Below are positions 17,350 through 24,374 of a DNA stretch of 44,166 bases, one piece after another; position 1 is the stretch's first letter, and the number at the start of each line of letters is the position of its first letter. The DNA is from Bacteroidia bacterium (lineage in GTDB: Bacteria; Bacteroidota; Bacteroidia; Bacteroidales; VadinHA17). The notes below the pieces were generated by a model that was not told the origin of the DNA, did not search any database, and was given only the letters and a program-made list of their open reading frames with translations. The stretch covers positions 1 through 44,166 of the forward strand of contig JAPLEC010000435.1 of NCBI GenBank assembly GCA_026391515.1. Reading direction: 5' to 3'. The translations under genes were made by a program, and so were the position numbers.

Positions 17350-17994
17350 ATGAACCTATCAGAACTACTAATCATTATAGAAGAAAAATATCTTCGCTTA
17401 CTTGAAGATTATTTTAATGATACATGGGGTGATACAAAACTCTGGTCACATGATCTCAGTCATCACCGGCGCGTTTGGAATTATGCGAAGGAAATACTGT
17501 TGTATACTGATGATCAGGATGTTATGGAGCAGAAAGGTTTTTGCGACAAATTAATTATAGCATGTTATCTGCATGATTTAGGAATGGCAGTCGATACGGG
17601 ATTAAATCATGGACATCTCGGCCGGGAGCTCTGTCAAAAATTTATTCAGCAAAATAACTATGATATTTCTGATTTTCAGGATGTACTATTTGCAATTGAA
17701 AATCACGATGATAAAAATTACACTTTACAGGATAACAATAATAAACTCCTTTTGATACTCAATGCTGCCGATGACCTGGATGCAATCGGTTACACCGGAA
17801 TCTTAAGATATGCAGATATCTACCTCAAACGTGGTACTACTCTTGAAGATATCGGCAAAATGGTTCTCGAAAACGCAGGCAAAAGATTCGAAAATTTTGA
17901 AACCACCTTTCATAAATATCCTGCTTTAATCGAGAAACACCGTAAAAGGTACTTGGTTATCAGTGAATTCTATACAGCCTATAACCGGCAATAA
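17350..17994 (+). CDS. HD-domain metal-dependent phosphohydrolase
   Basis: I place the start at the ATG at 17350, which is preceded at 17335-17340 by AAGGAG; an in-frame ATG at 17317 lies almost on the terminator. The product is about 214 residues with an HD domain: LSHHRRVWNYA (His 38-39), the HD pair in CYLHDLGMA (75-76), LNHGHLGRELC and AIENHDDKN (119-121), and the final Asp in AADDLDAIG (about 141). These are the expected metal ligands. HD proteins hydrolyse nucleotides or phosphate esters; the substrate here is unknown. No RelA/SpoT synthetase or other partner domain is present. Confidence 0.8.
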   Translation: MNLSELLIIIEEKYLRLLEDYFNDTWGDTKLWSHDLSHHRRVWNYAKEILLYTDDQDVMEQKGFCDKLIIACYLHDLGMAVDTGLNHGHLGRELCQKFIQQNNYDISDFQDVLFAIENHDDKNYTLQDNNNKLLLILNAADDLDAIGYTGILRYADIYLKRGTTLEDIGKMVLENAGKRFENFETTFHKYPALIEKHRKRYLVISEFYTAYNRQ

Positions 17995-18129
17995 ATAAAA
18001 AGCCTATTTATTCATAGTGCTATTTACATATAATAAATATGTATAAATACCATCATGATTATCGTACTATTGCTAATAAGCTCATCTGAGCCGGTGCTTA
18101 CATTCGCTCATAAATGTAAAAACCGGAAT

Positions 18130-18453
18130 ATGCTTGATGTACTCATAAACAGGCCTGAAGATAAAACTCCCAGGAAAGGAGTATTTAAATTCAGCGACAG
18201 GGCTGACAAACCTGTAAAAAGTGTCATAAAAGCTGTATCATGGCGGATTGTCGGAACTATCGACACCATGTTAATAAGTTACTTTATTACCGGCAGGGTA
18301 ACAGTAGCTCTTTCTATCGGAAGTGTGGAAGTCCTTACAAAAACCATACTCTATTATTTTCATGAAAGAGTCTGGGCACATATTCACAGAATAAGACTAA
18401 AAATTTTGAAAAAATCAAATGGAAGCAGATTTGAAGTTAAACGAGCTGGGTAA
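18130..18453 (+). CDS. DUF2061-family membrane protein
   Basis: Using the start at 18130 (MLDVLINRPEDK) the protein has 107 residues. The DUF2061 pattern is KAVSWRIVGTIDTMLISYFI, then VALSIGSVEVLTKTILYYFHERVW, with two short hydrophobic segments and a basic C terminus. The open frame extends upstream to an ATG at 18055, but that extension is less family-like. The gene overlaps the cysH start by 35 bases and opens the sulfate-assimilation cluster. DUF2061 genes are, to my knowledge, often found beside sulfate assimilation genes in Bacteroidota. The biochemical role is not known. Confidence 0.82.
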   Translation: MLDVLINRPEDKTPRKGVFKFSDRADKPVKSVIKAVSWRIVGTIDTMLISYFITGRVTVALSIGSVEVLTKTILYYFHERVWAHIHRIRLKILKKSNGSRFEVKRAG

Positions 18454-19141
18454 TATTTTAAGAGGAAAAACCATTGAGGATTTTATTGAAACTCTTGTTT
18501 CATTATGGCCCGGGGAAATAGTTTTTACGACAAGCTTCGGATTTGAAGATCAGGTACTTACTCATAAAGTTTTCAAAAATAATATCCCAGTCGAGGTTGT
18601 GACACTTGATACAGGGAGACTTTTTCCTGAAACTTACAAAGTTTTCTCTGAGACTATCAAAAGGTACAACAAAAAGATAAACATGTTTTTTCCTGATCAT
18701 GATGATGTTGAGAAAATGGTCAGTGACAAAGGTCCATTCAGTTTTTATGATTCAAAGGAGAACAGGCTGGAATGCTGTAGGATCAGGAAAGTTATACCCC
18801 TCGACAGAGTATTGAAAGGGAAAAAATGCTGGATATCAGGTATAAGGGCAGAACAATCGGAAAACAGAGGTAAAATGGCAGAACTGGAATATGATGAAGA
18901 TAGAAAACTGTTTAAATATTATCCGCTCTTCTTATGGTCTTTTGAGGAGGTCGAAAAATTCATAAGAGAAAATAATGTACCCTATAATAAATTACACGAC
19001 AAGGGATATGTAAGCATAGGGTGTGAACCATGCACACGGGCAATTATTAAAGGTCAGGATTTCCGTGCCGGCAGGTGGTGGTGGGAAAATGACGGACCCA
19101 AGGAGTGTGGGTGCCATTTAAAGTCAAAAGTCGAAAGTTAA
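18419..19141 (+). CDS. cysH: Adenylylsulfate (APS) reductase, CysH type
   Basis: This 240-residue PP-loop enzyme reduces activated sulfate to sulfite with thioredoxin or glutaredoxin. The TTSFGFEDQVLTH phosphate loop is at about residue 37, and TLDTGRLFPETY follows. Four cysteines arranged as CC (119-120) and CxxC (202 and 205, GCEPCTRA) would hold a [4Fe-4S] cluster. That cluster marks APS-using rather than PAPS-using members. The C-terminal catalytic block is ECGCH (Cys 230), slightly different from the usual ECGLH. No APS kinase gene (cysC) is nearby, which agrees with direct APS reduction. The last residues (KSKVES) are encoded by a simple repeat that runs past the stop codon. Confidence 0.92.
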   Translation: MEADLKLNELGNILRGKTIEDFIETLVSLWPGEIVFTTSFGFEDQVLTHKVFKNNIPVEVVTLDTGRLFPETYKVFSETIKRYNKKINMFFPDHDDVEKMVSDKGPFSFYDSKENRLECCRIRKVIPLDRVLKGKKCWISGIRAEQSENRGKMAELEYDEDRKLFKYYPLFLWSFEEVEKFIRENNVPYNKLHDKGYVSIGCEPCTRAIIKGQDFRAGRWWWENDGPKECGCHLKSKVES

Positions 19142-19153
19142 AAGTCAAAAGTT
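19120..19153. repeat. AAAGTCAAAAGT short-period repeat across the cysH stop codon
   Basis: Repeats of AAAGTC/AAAAGT run from the last codons of cysH into the intergenic space before cysD. This is a low-complexity element of the kind seen at other intergenic sites in this window. Confidence 0.6.
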
Positions 19154-19171
19154 TATAGCAGAAAATTATAG

Positions 19172-20074
19172 ATGATAATAAACGACGAACATATTAAAGA
19201 GCTGGAGGATGAAGCAATTTATGTAATGCGTGAGGTGGCAGCTCAGTTTGAAAAAAAAGTGATTCTTTTTTCGGGAGGTAAAGACTCAATAGTGCTGGTG
19301 CATTTAGCAAAAAAGGCCTTCTGGCCTGCAAAAATGCCTTTCAGCCTTATGCATATCGACACCGGACATAACTTTGAAGAGACGCTAAAATTCAGGGATG
19401 ACCTCGCAGCAGAACTTGGTGTTGAACTTATTGTAAGGCTCGTGCAGGATTCAATCGACCAGGGAAAAGTTATCGAAGAAACAGGAATAAATGCAATCCG
19501 AAATAAAGCTCAGTCAGTGACTCTACTCGATGCTATTGAGGAACTGAAAATTGATGTTGCGGTCGGCGGAGGACGCCGTGATGAGGAGAAGGCAAGAGCT
19601 AAAGAACGTTTCTTCTCCCACAGGAATGAATTTGGTCAGTGGGACCCGAAAAACCAGAGGCCGGAACTCTGGAATATCTTTAACGGCCATAAAAACTTTG
19701 GCGAGCATTTCAGAGTATTTCCTATCAGCAACTGGACGGAACTTGATGTCTGGCAATACATTATGCTTGAAAAGATAAAACTCCCGGAGCTTTACTACAC
19801 ACATCGGCGGAAGATATTTCAGCGAAATGGAGTCTACCTTGCATGGGCTCCCTTTATGCTGCTCAAACCTTCAGAAAAAGTTTTTGAAACTGATGTCAGA
19901 TGCCGGACAATTGGTGACATAACCTGCACAGGAGTCACACTCTCAAAGGCAGATTCGCTGGAAGAAATCGTCACTGAGATAGCAGCTACCAGAGTTACTG
20001 AACGGGGTGGAAGGTACGACGACAAAAGGTCGGAAGCAGCTATGGAAGACCGGAAAAAAGAAGGATATTTTTGA
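19172..20074 (+). CDS. cysD: Sulfate adenylyltransferase subunit 2
   Basis: This 300-residue protein is the catalytic subunit of ATP sulfurylase, making APS from sulfate and ATP with GTP hydrolysis by CysN. The PP-loop SGGKDS lies at residues 34-39 and the following HIDTGHNFEETLKFRD is conserved. VGGGRRDEEKARAKERFFS, PISNWTELDVWQYI and the C-terminal block GRYDDKRSEAAMEDRKKEGY are characteristic. Length is normal. It sits between cysH and cysN and acts in the cytoplasm as the first step of sulfate assimilation. Confidence 0.97.
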   Translation: MIINDEHIKELEDEAIYVMREVAAQFEKKVILFSGGKDSIVLVHLAKKAFWPAKMPFSLMHIDTGHNFEETLKFRDDLAAELGVELIVRLVQDSIDQGKVIEETGINAIRNKAQSVTLLDAIEELKIDVAVGGGRRDEEKARAKERFFSHRNEFGQWDPKNQRPELWNIFNGHKNFGEHFRVFPISNWTELDVWQYIMLEKIKLPELYYTHRRKIFQRNGVYLAWAPFMLLKPSEKVFETDVRCRTIGDITCTGVTLSKADSLEEIVTEIAATRVTERGGRYDDKRSEAAMEDRKKEGYF

Positions 20075-20140
20075 AGTTGAGAGTTCAGGGTTCAAATATT
20101 TGACAACGCTGAACTCGGAACACGGAACACGGAACATAAA
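20073..20140. repeat. GTTCAGGGTTC / CGGAACACGGAAC short repeat between cysD and cysN
   Basis: The 82-base cysD-cysN gap is largely a low-complexity element. It consists of GTTGAGAGTTCAGGGTTC-like units followed by tandem CGGAACA units (GGAACACGGAACACGGAAC). It has partial self-complementarity (GTTC with GAAC). It can be read through in frame with cysN, which creates a false N-terminal extension of that gene. Confidence 0.55.
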
Positions 20141-20156
20141 AAGCAATCAGTTCAAA

Positions 20157-21425
20157 ATGAAAATCAACGGAGAAAGTAAATATAAAAGCTTACTGAGATT
20201 TACAACAGCAGGAAGTGTGGATGATGGCAAGAGCACTCTGATCGGAAGGCTCCTTTACGACAGCAAATCGATATTCGAGGATCAGATGGATCATATTGTC
20301 GAGTCGAGTAAAAGGCTCGGAAAAAAGGATATAGACCTGTCGCTGCTGACAGACGGCCTGAGGGCTGAGAGAGAACAGGGGATTACAATTGACGTGGCAT
20401 ACAGATATTTTTCAACACCCACAAGGAAGTTCATCATTGCTGATACTCCCGGGCATATTCAGTATACGAGAAATATGGTCACCGGCGCAAGTACTGCCGA
20501 TCTTGCAGTGATACTTATCGATGCACGGAAAGGTGTTCTTGAACAGACCATGAGACACTCGTATATTGCAACTCTGCTTGATATCAGGCATCTTGTATTC
20601 TGCATCAATAAGATGGATATGACAGGCTATTCTGAAGATTGCTTTCTCAATATCAAAAAAACACTGGCCGGTCTTGTTAAAAAACTCAATATTGAAGATG
20701 CACATTATATACCAATAAGTGCAAAATACGGCGACAATGTTGTGGAACCATCCACAAATATGCCATGGTATACCGGAAATACATTCCTTCACCTGATTGA
20801 AACCATCGAAATAAAGAAAAATAAAAATTCATCTGATGCACGGTTTCCGGTCCAGACTATTATTCGACCCGATTCTAAGGAATTTCATGATTACCGTGGT
20901 TACTCAGGCAGAGTTGCCGGCGGAGCATTTCATATTGGCGATGAGGTAACTGTCCTCCCCTCTTTTTTGAAATCAAAAATTAAAAGCATTGATTCCCTCG
21001 AAAAACAATTTAAATCAGCCACCGCAGGTGATTCTGTCTCTCTGACCCTTGAAGATCAGATAGATATCGGCCGCGGCGACATGATTGTAAAGCCGGGTGA
21101 ATTACCTCAATCAGGTAATGACATTACCCTGACAACCTGCTGGTTCAATGAAAAGCCTTTAAAATCGGGAGGCAGGTATATCGTGAGGAATTATACAAAT
21201 GAAACAAGTTGTGTGATTAAATCAGTCAATTACAAAATGAACATCAATAATCTTGAAAAGGTGACTGATGATCTTTCCATTAATATGAATGATATCGCAA
21301 ATATTAGCATCCTGACAGCAAAACGATTATTCTTTGATAGTTACAGAAAAAACAATATCACCGGCAGCCTGATATTTATTGAGGAGGGGACTAACGAAAC
21401 TGTTGCCGTAGGTATGATTGAATAA
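20157..21425 (+). CDS. cysN: Sulfate adenylyltransferase subunit 1 (GTPase)
   Basis: I start the gene at 20157 (MKINGESKYKSLL), because the in-frame sequence upstream is repeat-derived and overlaps cysD. The protein then has 422 residues and is an elongation-factor-like GTPase: G1 GSVDDGKST at 19-27, G3 DTPGH at 96-100 and G4 NKMD at 151-154. EF-Tu-like beta-barrel domains follow (RFPVQTIIRPDSKEFHDYRG). It forms ATP sulfurylase with CysD. There is no C-terminal APS kinase (CysC) fusion, so PAPS is not made by this operon, in line with the APS-type CysH. Confidence 0.95.
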   Translation: MKINGESKYKSLLRFTTAGSVDDGKSTLIGRLLYDSKSIFEDQMDHIVESSKRLGKKDIDLSLLTDGLRAEREQGITIDVAYRYFSTPTRKFIIADTPGHIQYTRNMVTGASTADLAVILIDARKGVLEQTMRHSYIATLLDIRHLVFCINKMDMTGYSEDCFLNIKKTLAGLVKKLNIEDAHYIPISAKYGDNVVEPSTNMPWYTGNTFLHLIETIEIKKNKNSSDARFPVQTIIRPDSKEFHDYRGYSGRVAGGAFHIGDEVTVLPSFLKSKIKSIDSLEKQFKSATAGDSVSLTLEDQIDIGRGDMIVKPGELPQSGNDITLTTCWFNEKPLKSGGRYIVRNYTNETSCVIKSVNYKMNINNLEKVTDDLSINMNDIANISILTAKRLFFDSYRKNNITGSLIFIEEGTNETVAVGMIE

Positions 21426-21826
21426 TTGTCGTTCAGTCTTGCGGTCTTGCAGTCTTGCAGACGAGATAAAGATTGTTGAAGGTTCAGTCAAATAAACTCC
21501 TCACTGTTAATTAATTAACAATAAGATTCCTCGCTGACGCCCGGAATAATAATCCGGCCAGGGGAGAAATTAATGAAGAGATTCCTCGTATATGCGCGGA
21601 ATGACATAATAAGGAATGATATTGCGTGAAGCATTGGCCTATATTAGTAAACCGAAGGTAGTGTAATCGACTGAAAATATAAAAAATTATATTTTCGTTT
21701 TCAGTCAATTTTGAAAATACAGAAATTTATATTTTCATTTTATGACGATTTTGAAAATATGATTGATTCTATCCCTCTCCCGCTCTCCCGCTCTCCCGCT
21801 CTCCCGCCCTCTCGCCCTCATTTTTT
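21426..21826. repeat. Intergenic region of several short repeat families; no gene seen
   Basis: This 401-base gap holds GTCTTGC tandem units (about 21435-21461) and two direct copies of an AAGATTCCTCG...CGGAAT unit (21523-21552 and 21577-21612). It also holds an AT-rich hairpin with GACTGAAAA/TTTTCAGTC ends (about 21670-21707) followed by two TTTTGAAAATA direct repeats. An 8-base tandem repeat (CGCTCTCC, about five copies, 21773-21819) abuts the dinB stop codon. The short open frames here have no recognisable product. Confidence 0.6.
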
Positions 21827-22894
21827 TCATCGCTTATCAAACAGATCCAGCTGCCTCTCCCCGCTATCCTCCGACTCAAGATTTGAGATGCTTACACCCA
21901 GCAGCCTGATCTTAGTTCCGGGAAGTTCAAGAGATTTTCTGATTTCTGCTACCTCTCTATGAAGTGTCTCAAAATCACGTATATAGGTTTGAAGTGTCTT
22001 ACTTCGGGTGATCTGCCGGAAATCTGAAAATTTAACTTTCATAGTAACGGTTCGTCCGGTTGTCCCTGCATGTTCGAGACGTTCCATCAACTCTTTTTCC
22101 ACTTTATATAACTCAGCAATTATCTCAAATTCTTTGGTGAGGTCTTTTTCATAAGTAAGCTCGGTACCTATCGATTTGCGCTCAGATTCAGTCTCCACAA
22201 CACGGTCATCAATTCCCCTCACGATATCGAAATAAAACTTACCTGCCTTTCCAAAATTTCTTATCAGATCCTGTAAATCAAGCTTTTTAAGATCAGCGCC
22301 TTTATGAATACCCAGCTTATGCATTTTTCCGGATGTTACCTTTCCGATACCATAAAATTTTTCTACAGGAAGCTCGCAAATAAAACTCTCTGCCTCTTCT
22401 GGTTTTATTACGAACAGACCATCAGGTTTTTTTATGTCTGAAGCTATCTTAGCAAGGAACTTATTGTATGAAATCCCTGCGGAAGCAGTAAGACCAGTCC
22501 GCTTTCTGACTTCAGCTTTAATTTCTTTCGCTATTAAAGTCGCAGAACCTATATTCTTTTTATCATTTGTAACATCAAGAAATGCTTCATCAATTGAAAG
22601 AGGTTCGACAATATCGGTATATTCATAAAAAATTTCAAACACCTTTTTTGACATCTCTTCGTATCGATCAAAATGGTGCCTCACAAATATCAGGTCAGGG
22701 CATAATCTTTTTGCAGTTACAGATGGCATTGCTGATCTCACACCGAATTTTCTGGCTTCATAGCTGGCAGCAGCAACAACATGTCTTTCTCCGCTTCCCC
22801 CAACTGCCACAGGCTTACCTTTCAGCTCCGGATTATCGAGCTGCTCTACAGAAGCAAAAAAAGCATCCATGTCGATGTGTATGATCTTTCTCAT
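21827..22894 (-). CDS. dinB: DNA polymerase IV (Y-family translesion polymerase)
   Basis: This 355-residue protein shows Y-family motifs: IIHIDMDAFFASVEQ with metal-binding Asp8, VAAASYEARKFGVRSAMP, and VEPLSIDEAFLDVT with catalytic Asp102 and Glu103. A helix-hairpin-helix-like region LPVEKFYGIGKVTSGKMHKLGI and a C-terminal little-finger domain follow. The extreme C terminus carries QLDLF (348-352), which matches the beta-clamp binding motif QLxLF. It would extend stalled replication forks with low fidelity. Gene limits and length are typical; it is a stand-alone gene. Confidence 0.96.
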   Translation of the reverse strand: MRKIIHIDMDAFFASVEQLDNPELKGKPVAVGGSGERHVVAAASYEARKFGVRSAMPSVTAKRLCPDLIFVRHHFDRYEEMSKKVFEIFYEYTDIVEPLSIDEAFLDVTNDKKNIGSATLIAKEIKAEVRKRTGLTASAGISYNKFLAKIASDIKKPDGLFVIKPEEAESFICELPVEKFYGIGKVTSGKMHKLGIHKGADLKKLDLQDLIRNFGKAGKFYFDIVRGIDDRVVETESERKSIGTELTYEKDLTKEFEIIAELYKVEKELMERLEHAGTTGRTVTMKVKFSDFRQITRSKTLQTYIRDFETLHREVAEIRKSLELPGTKIRLLGVSISNLESEDSGERQLDLFDKR

Positions 22895-23151
22895 GAAAAA
22901 GTGCCTACCTTGTACACCGAAGCCTTGGCGTAGGTGTAAAGTACTTAGAGTACTTAAAGTTGGAAAGATAAAGATAGTTAATAAGACTGACCGGAATGAA
23001 GAACGAAGGACAAACGAATGTTGAATTAAGAAGTTCTTACTTCGCTGATCGATTGTTCTTCATTCTTACTTTAAAATCTATTATTAAAATCTAATTCAAC
23101 TTATTATACACCCGGCTCTATTTTTCTTTATTTTCGCAAAAAAGTCTGACA

Positions 23152-23772
23152 ATGAAAGCAATTGGAATAAACTGCAGTCCCAGGAAGGGAGGAAATACTG
23201 AAATCCTTATAAAAGAAGTTCTGAATGTCCTTGAAGAGAACGGAATAAAAACTGAGTTTATCCAGCTTGGAGGTAAAAAGGTAGCAGGATGCATTGCCTG
23301 TATGAAATGCAGGAAAGCAAAAGATGGCAGATGCCATCAGGACAATGTTGTTTTAAACAAATTCATTGAAAAAATGGTGGAGGCTGATGCTATTATTATA
23401 GGTTCGCCGACATATTTTTCAGATATTTCAGCTGAAGCCAAAGCACTTATTGATGTCGCCGGTTATTCACTTCGCGGAGCCGGCAATCCACTAAAGAAGA
23501 AGATCGGAGCAGCTGTTATTTCTGTAAGACGAGCCGGTGCAATTCATGCTTTCGACAGTATTAATCATTTCTTTTTAATAAATGAAATGATCATTCCGGG
23601 TTCATCATACTGGAATATCGGTATTGGCAGAGAGAAAGGTGAAGTAATTAAAGATGAGGAAGGTATGCAGGTAATGAAGACGCTTGGGGAGAATATGGCA
23701 TGGCTGCTTAAGAAGATAAAAGACAAAAGATCAAAGATAAAAGACAAAAGAAAAATAAAGAAGGCTGAATAA
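23152..23772 (+). CDS. Iron-sulfur flavoprotein, NADPH-dependent FMN reductase fold
   Basis: This 206-residue protein has a flavodoxin-like fold: the FMN phosphate loop region NCSPRKGGNTEILI at about residue 7, and IIGSPTYFSDISAEAKALID at about 82. A compact cysteine cluster GCIACMKC...C (residues 47, 50, 53 and 61; CxxCxxCx7C) matches the [4Fe-4S] site of archaeal iron-sulfur flavoproteins. It probably transfers electrons or detoxifies oxygen species or quinones in the cytoplasm. The last about 20 residues (KIKDKRSKIKDKRKIKK) are lysine-rich and encoded by an AAAGACAAAAG-type simple repeat, so this tail looks acquired from intergenic repeat DNA. Confidence 0.88.
   Translation: MKAIGINCSPRKGGNTEILIKEVLNVLEENGIKTEFIQLGGKKVAGCIACMKCRKAKDGRCHQDNVVLNKFIEKMVEADAIIIGSPTYFSDISAEAKALIDVAGYSLRGAGNPLKKKIGAAVISVRRAGAIHAFDSINHFFLINEMIIPGSSYWNIGIGREKGEVIKDEEGMQVMKTLGENMAWLLKKIKDKRSKIKDKRKIKKAE
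23715..23758. repeat. AAGATAAAAGACAAAAG simple repeat inside the flavoprotein 3' end
   Basis: Units of GATAAAAGACAAAAGA are repeated and read in frame as (K)IKDKR. The same unit occurs in intergenic DNA at 39907-39951 and 44146-44166, showing that a non-coding dispersed element has been taken into a coding region. Confidence 0.65.
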
Positions 23773-23793
23773 CTGCAAGACTTGCATGACCTG

Positions 23794-24258
23794 CTAGGTT
23801 GCTGCAGCAGCTGCAGCTGCTCTTTGTTTGAAATAATTCTTTATAAACAAACCTGTCAGGATAAGAACTTCATCTCCGGTGTATGAAGTTATTTCTCCGC
23901 TGGAAAAACTTGACTGATACCTGATCATAACTCCGTTTTCATTGCTGATGCTCCATTTCGTATTCCAGAAATTATCATATTGCCACTGGTAATCTTTATT
24001 ATCATATCTGATCGTTGTTTTCGTTTTCCAGATATTAAAAATGATCTGAATAATAACTGAATTATCCTTCTGATCAATAATCCTATGCTCCTGTTTGAAA
24101 AAACCTTTGGTCTCAAACATCAGCTTACGTCCATTCAGCTCTCCGGAAGTTTTCCGTTCAAAACTTTTATTTTTTAATTCTCCGACAAGGTTTTCGTACT
24201 GGTATATTTCAAATCCTCTTCTGAAAAACTTGGATTTCCAGGTATAATGGGTTTCCAT
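23794..24258 (-). CDS. Hypothetical protein with polyalanine C terminus
   Basis: This 154-residue protein has no signal peptide or clear catalytic motif. It is rich in beta-strand-like segments with many aromatic residues (TWKSKFFRRGFEIYQYENLV, DNKDYQWQYDNFWNTKW), suggesting a beta-sandwich or barrel such as the tubby/LURP-like scaffold. A hydrophobic helix (VLILTGLFIKNYFKQR) and a run of seven alanines end the protein. The alanines are encoded by mixed GCA/GCT codons. I do not recognise the family. It is a single gene, convergent with the flavoprotein. Confidence 0.6.
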   Translation of the reverse strand: METHYTWKSKFFRRGFEIYQYENLVGELKNKSFERKTSGELNGRKLMFETKGFFKQEHRIIDQKDNSVIIQIIFNIWKTKTTIRYDNKDYQWQYDNFWNTKWSISNENGVMIRYQSSFSSGEITSYTGDEVLILTGLFIKNYFKQRAAAAAAAT

Positions 24259-24337
24259 AATTCTGATTTTTAAGAAAATTTACTTCCTCCAAGATATAAT
24301 TTATTATTCAATTTACTATTTGCAAGACTTGCAAGAC

Positions 24338-24372
24338 AAAAAAACCGCCCTTCGCTCAGGGCGGTTTTTTTT
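24338..24372 (-). terminator. Intrinsic terminator of the hydCBA operon
   Basis: A strong hairpin with a GC core (ACCGCCCT pairing with AGGGCGGT, six-base loop) is flanked by A-runs on one side and T-runs on the other. It lies just downstream of the hydA stop codon on the - strand. The symmetric A/T flanks make it potentially bidirectional. Confidence 0.88.
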
Positions 24373-24374
24373 AT

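Noticed and set aside
20007-20156. N-terminal extension of CysN by 50 residues
   Set aside because: The extension overlaps cysD and translates a low-complexity intergenic repeat; family members begin close to the MKINGESKYK start.
21511-21708. Small open frame on the - strand between cysN and dinB
   Set aside because: It runs through repeat units and an AT-rich hairpin, with no recognisable product.
21523-21819. Possible CRISPR array after cysN
   Set aside because: The repeats differ in length and sequence, spacing is irregular, and no cas genes are in the window.
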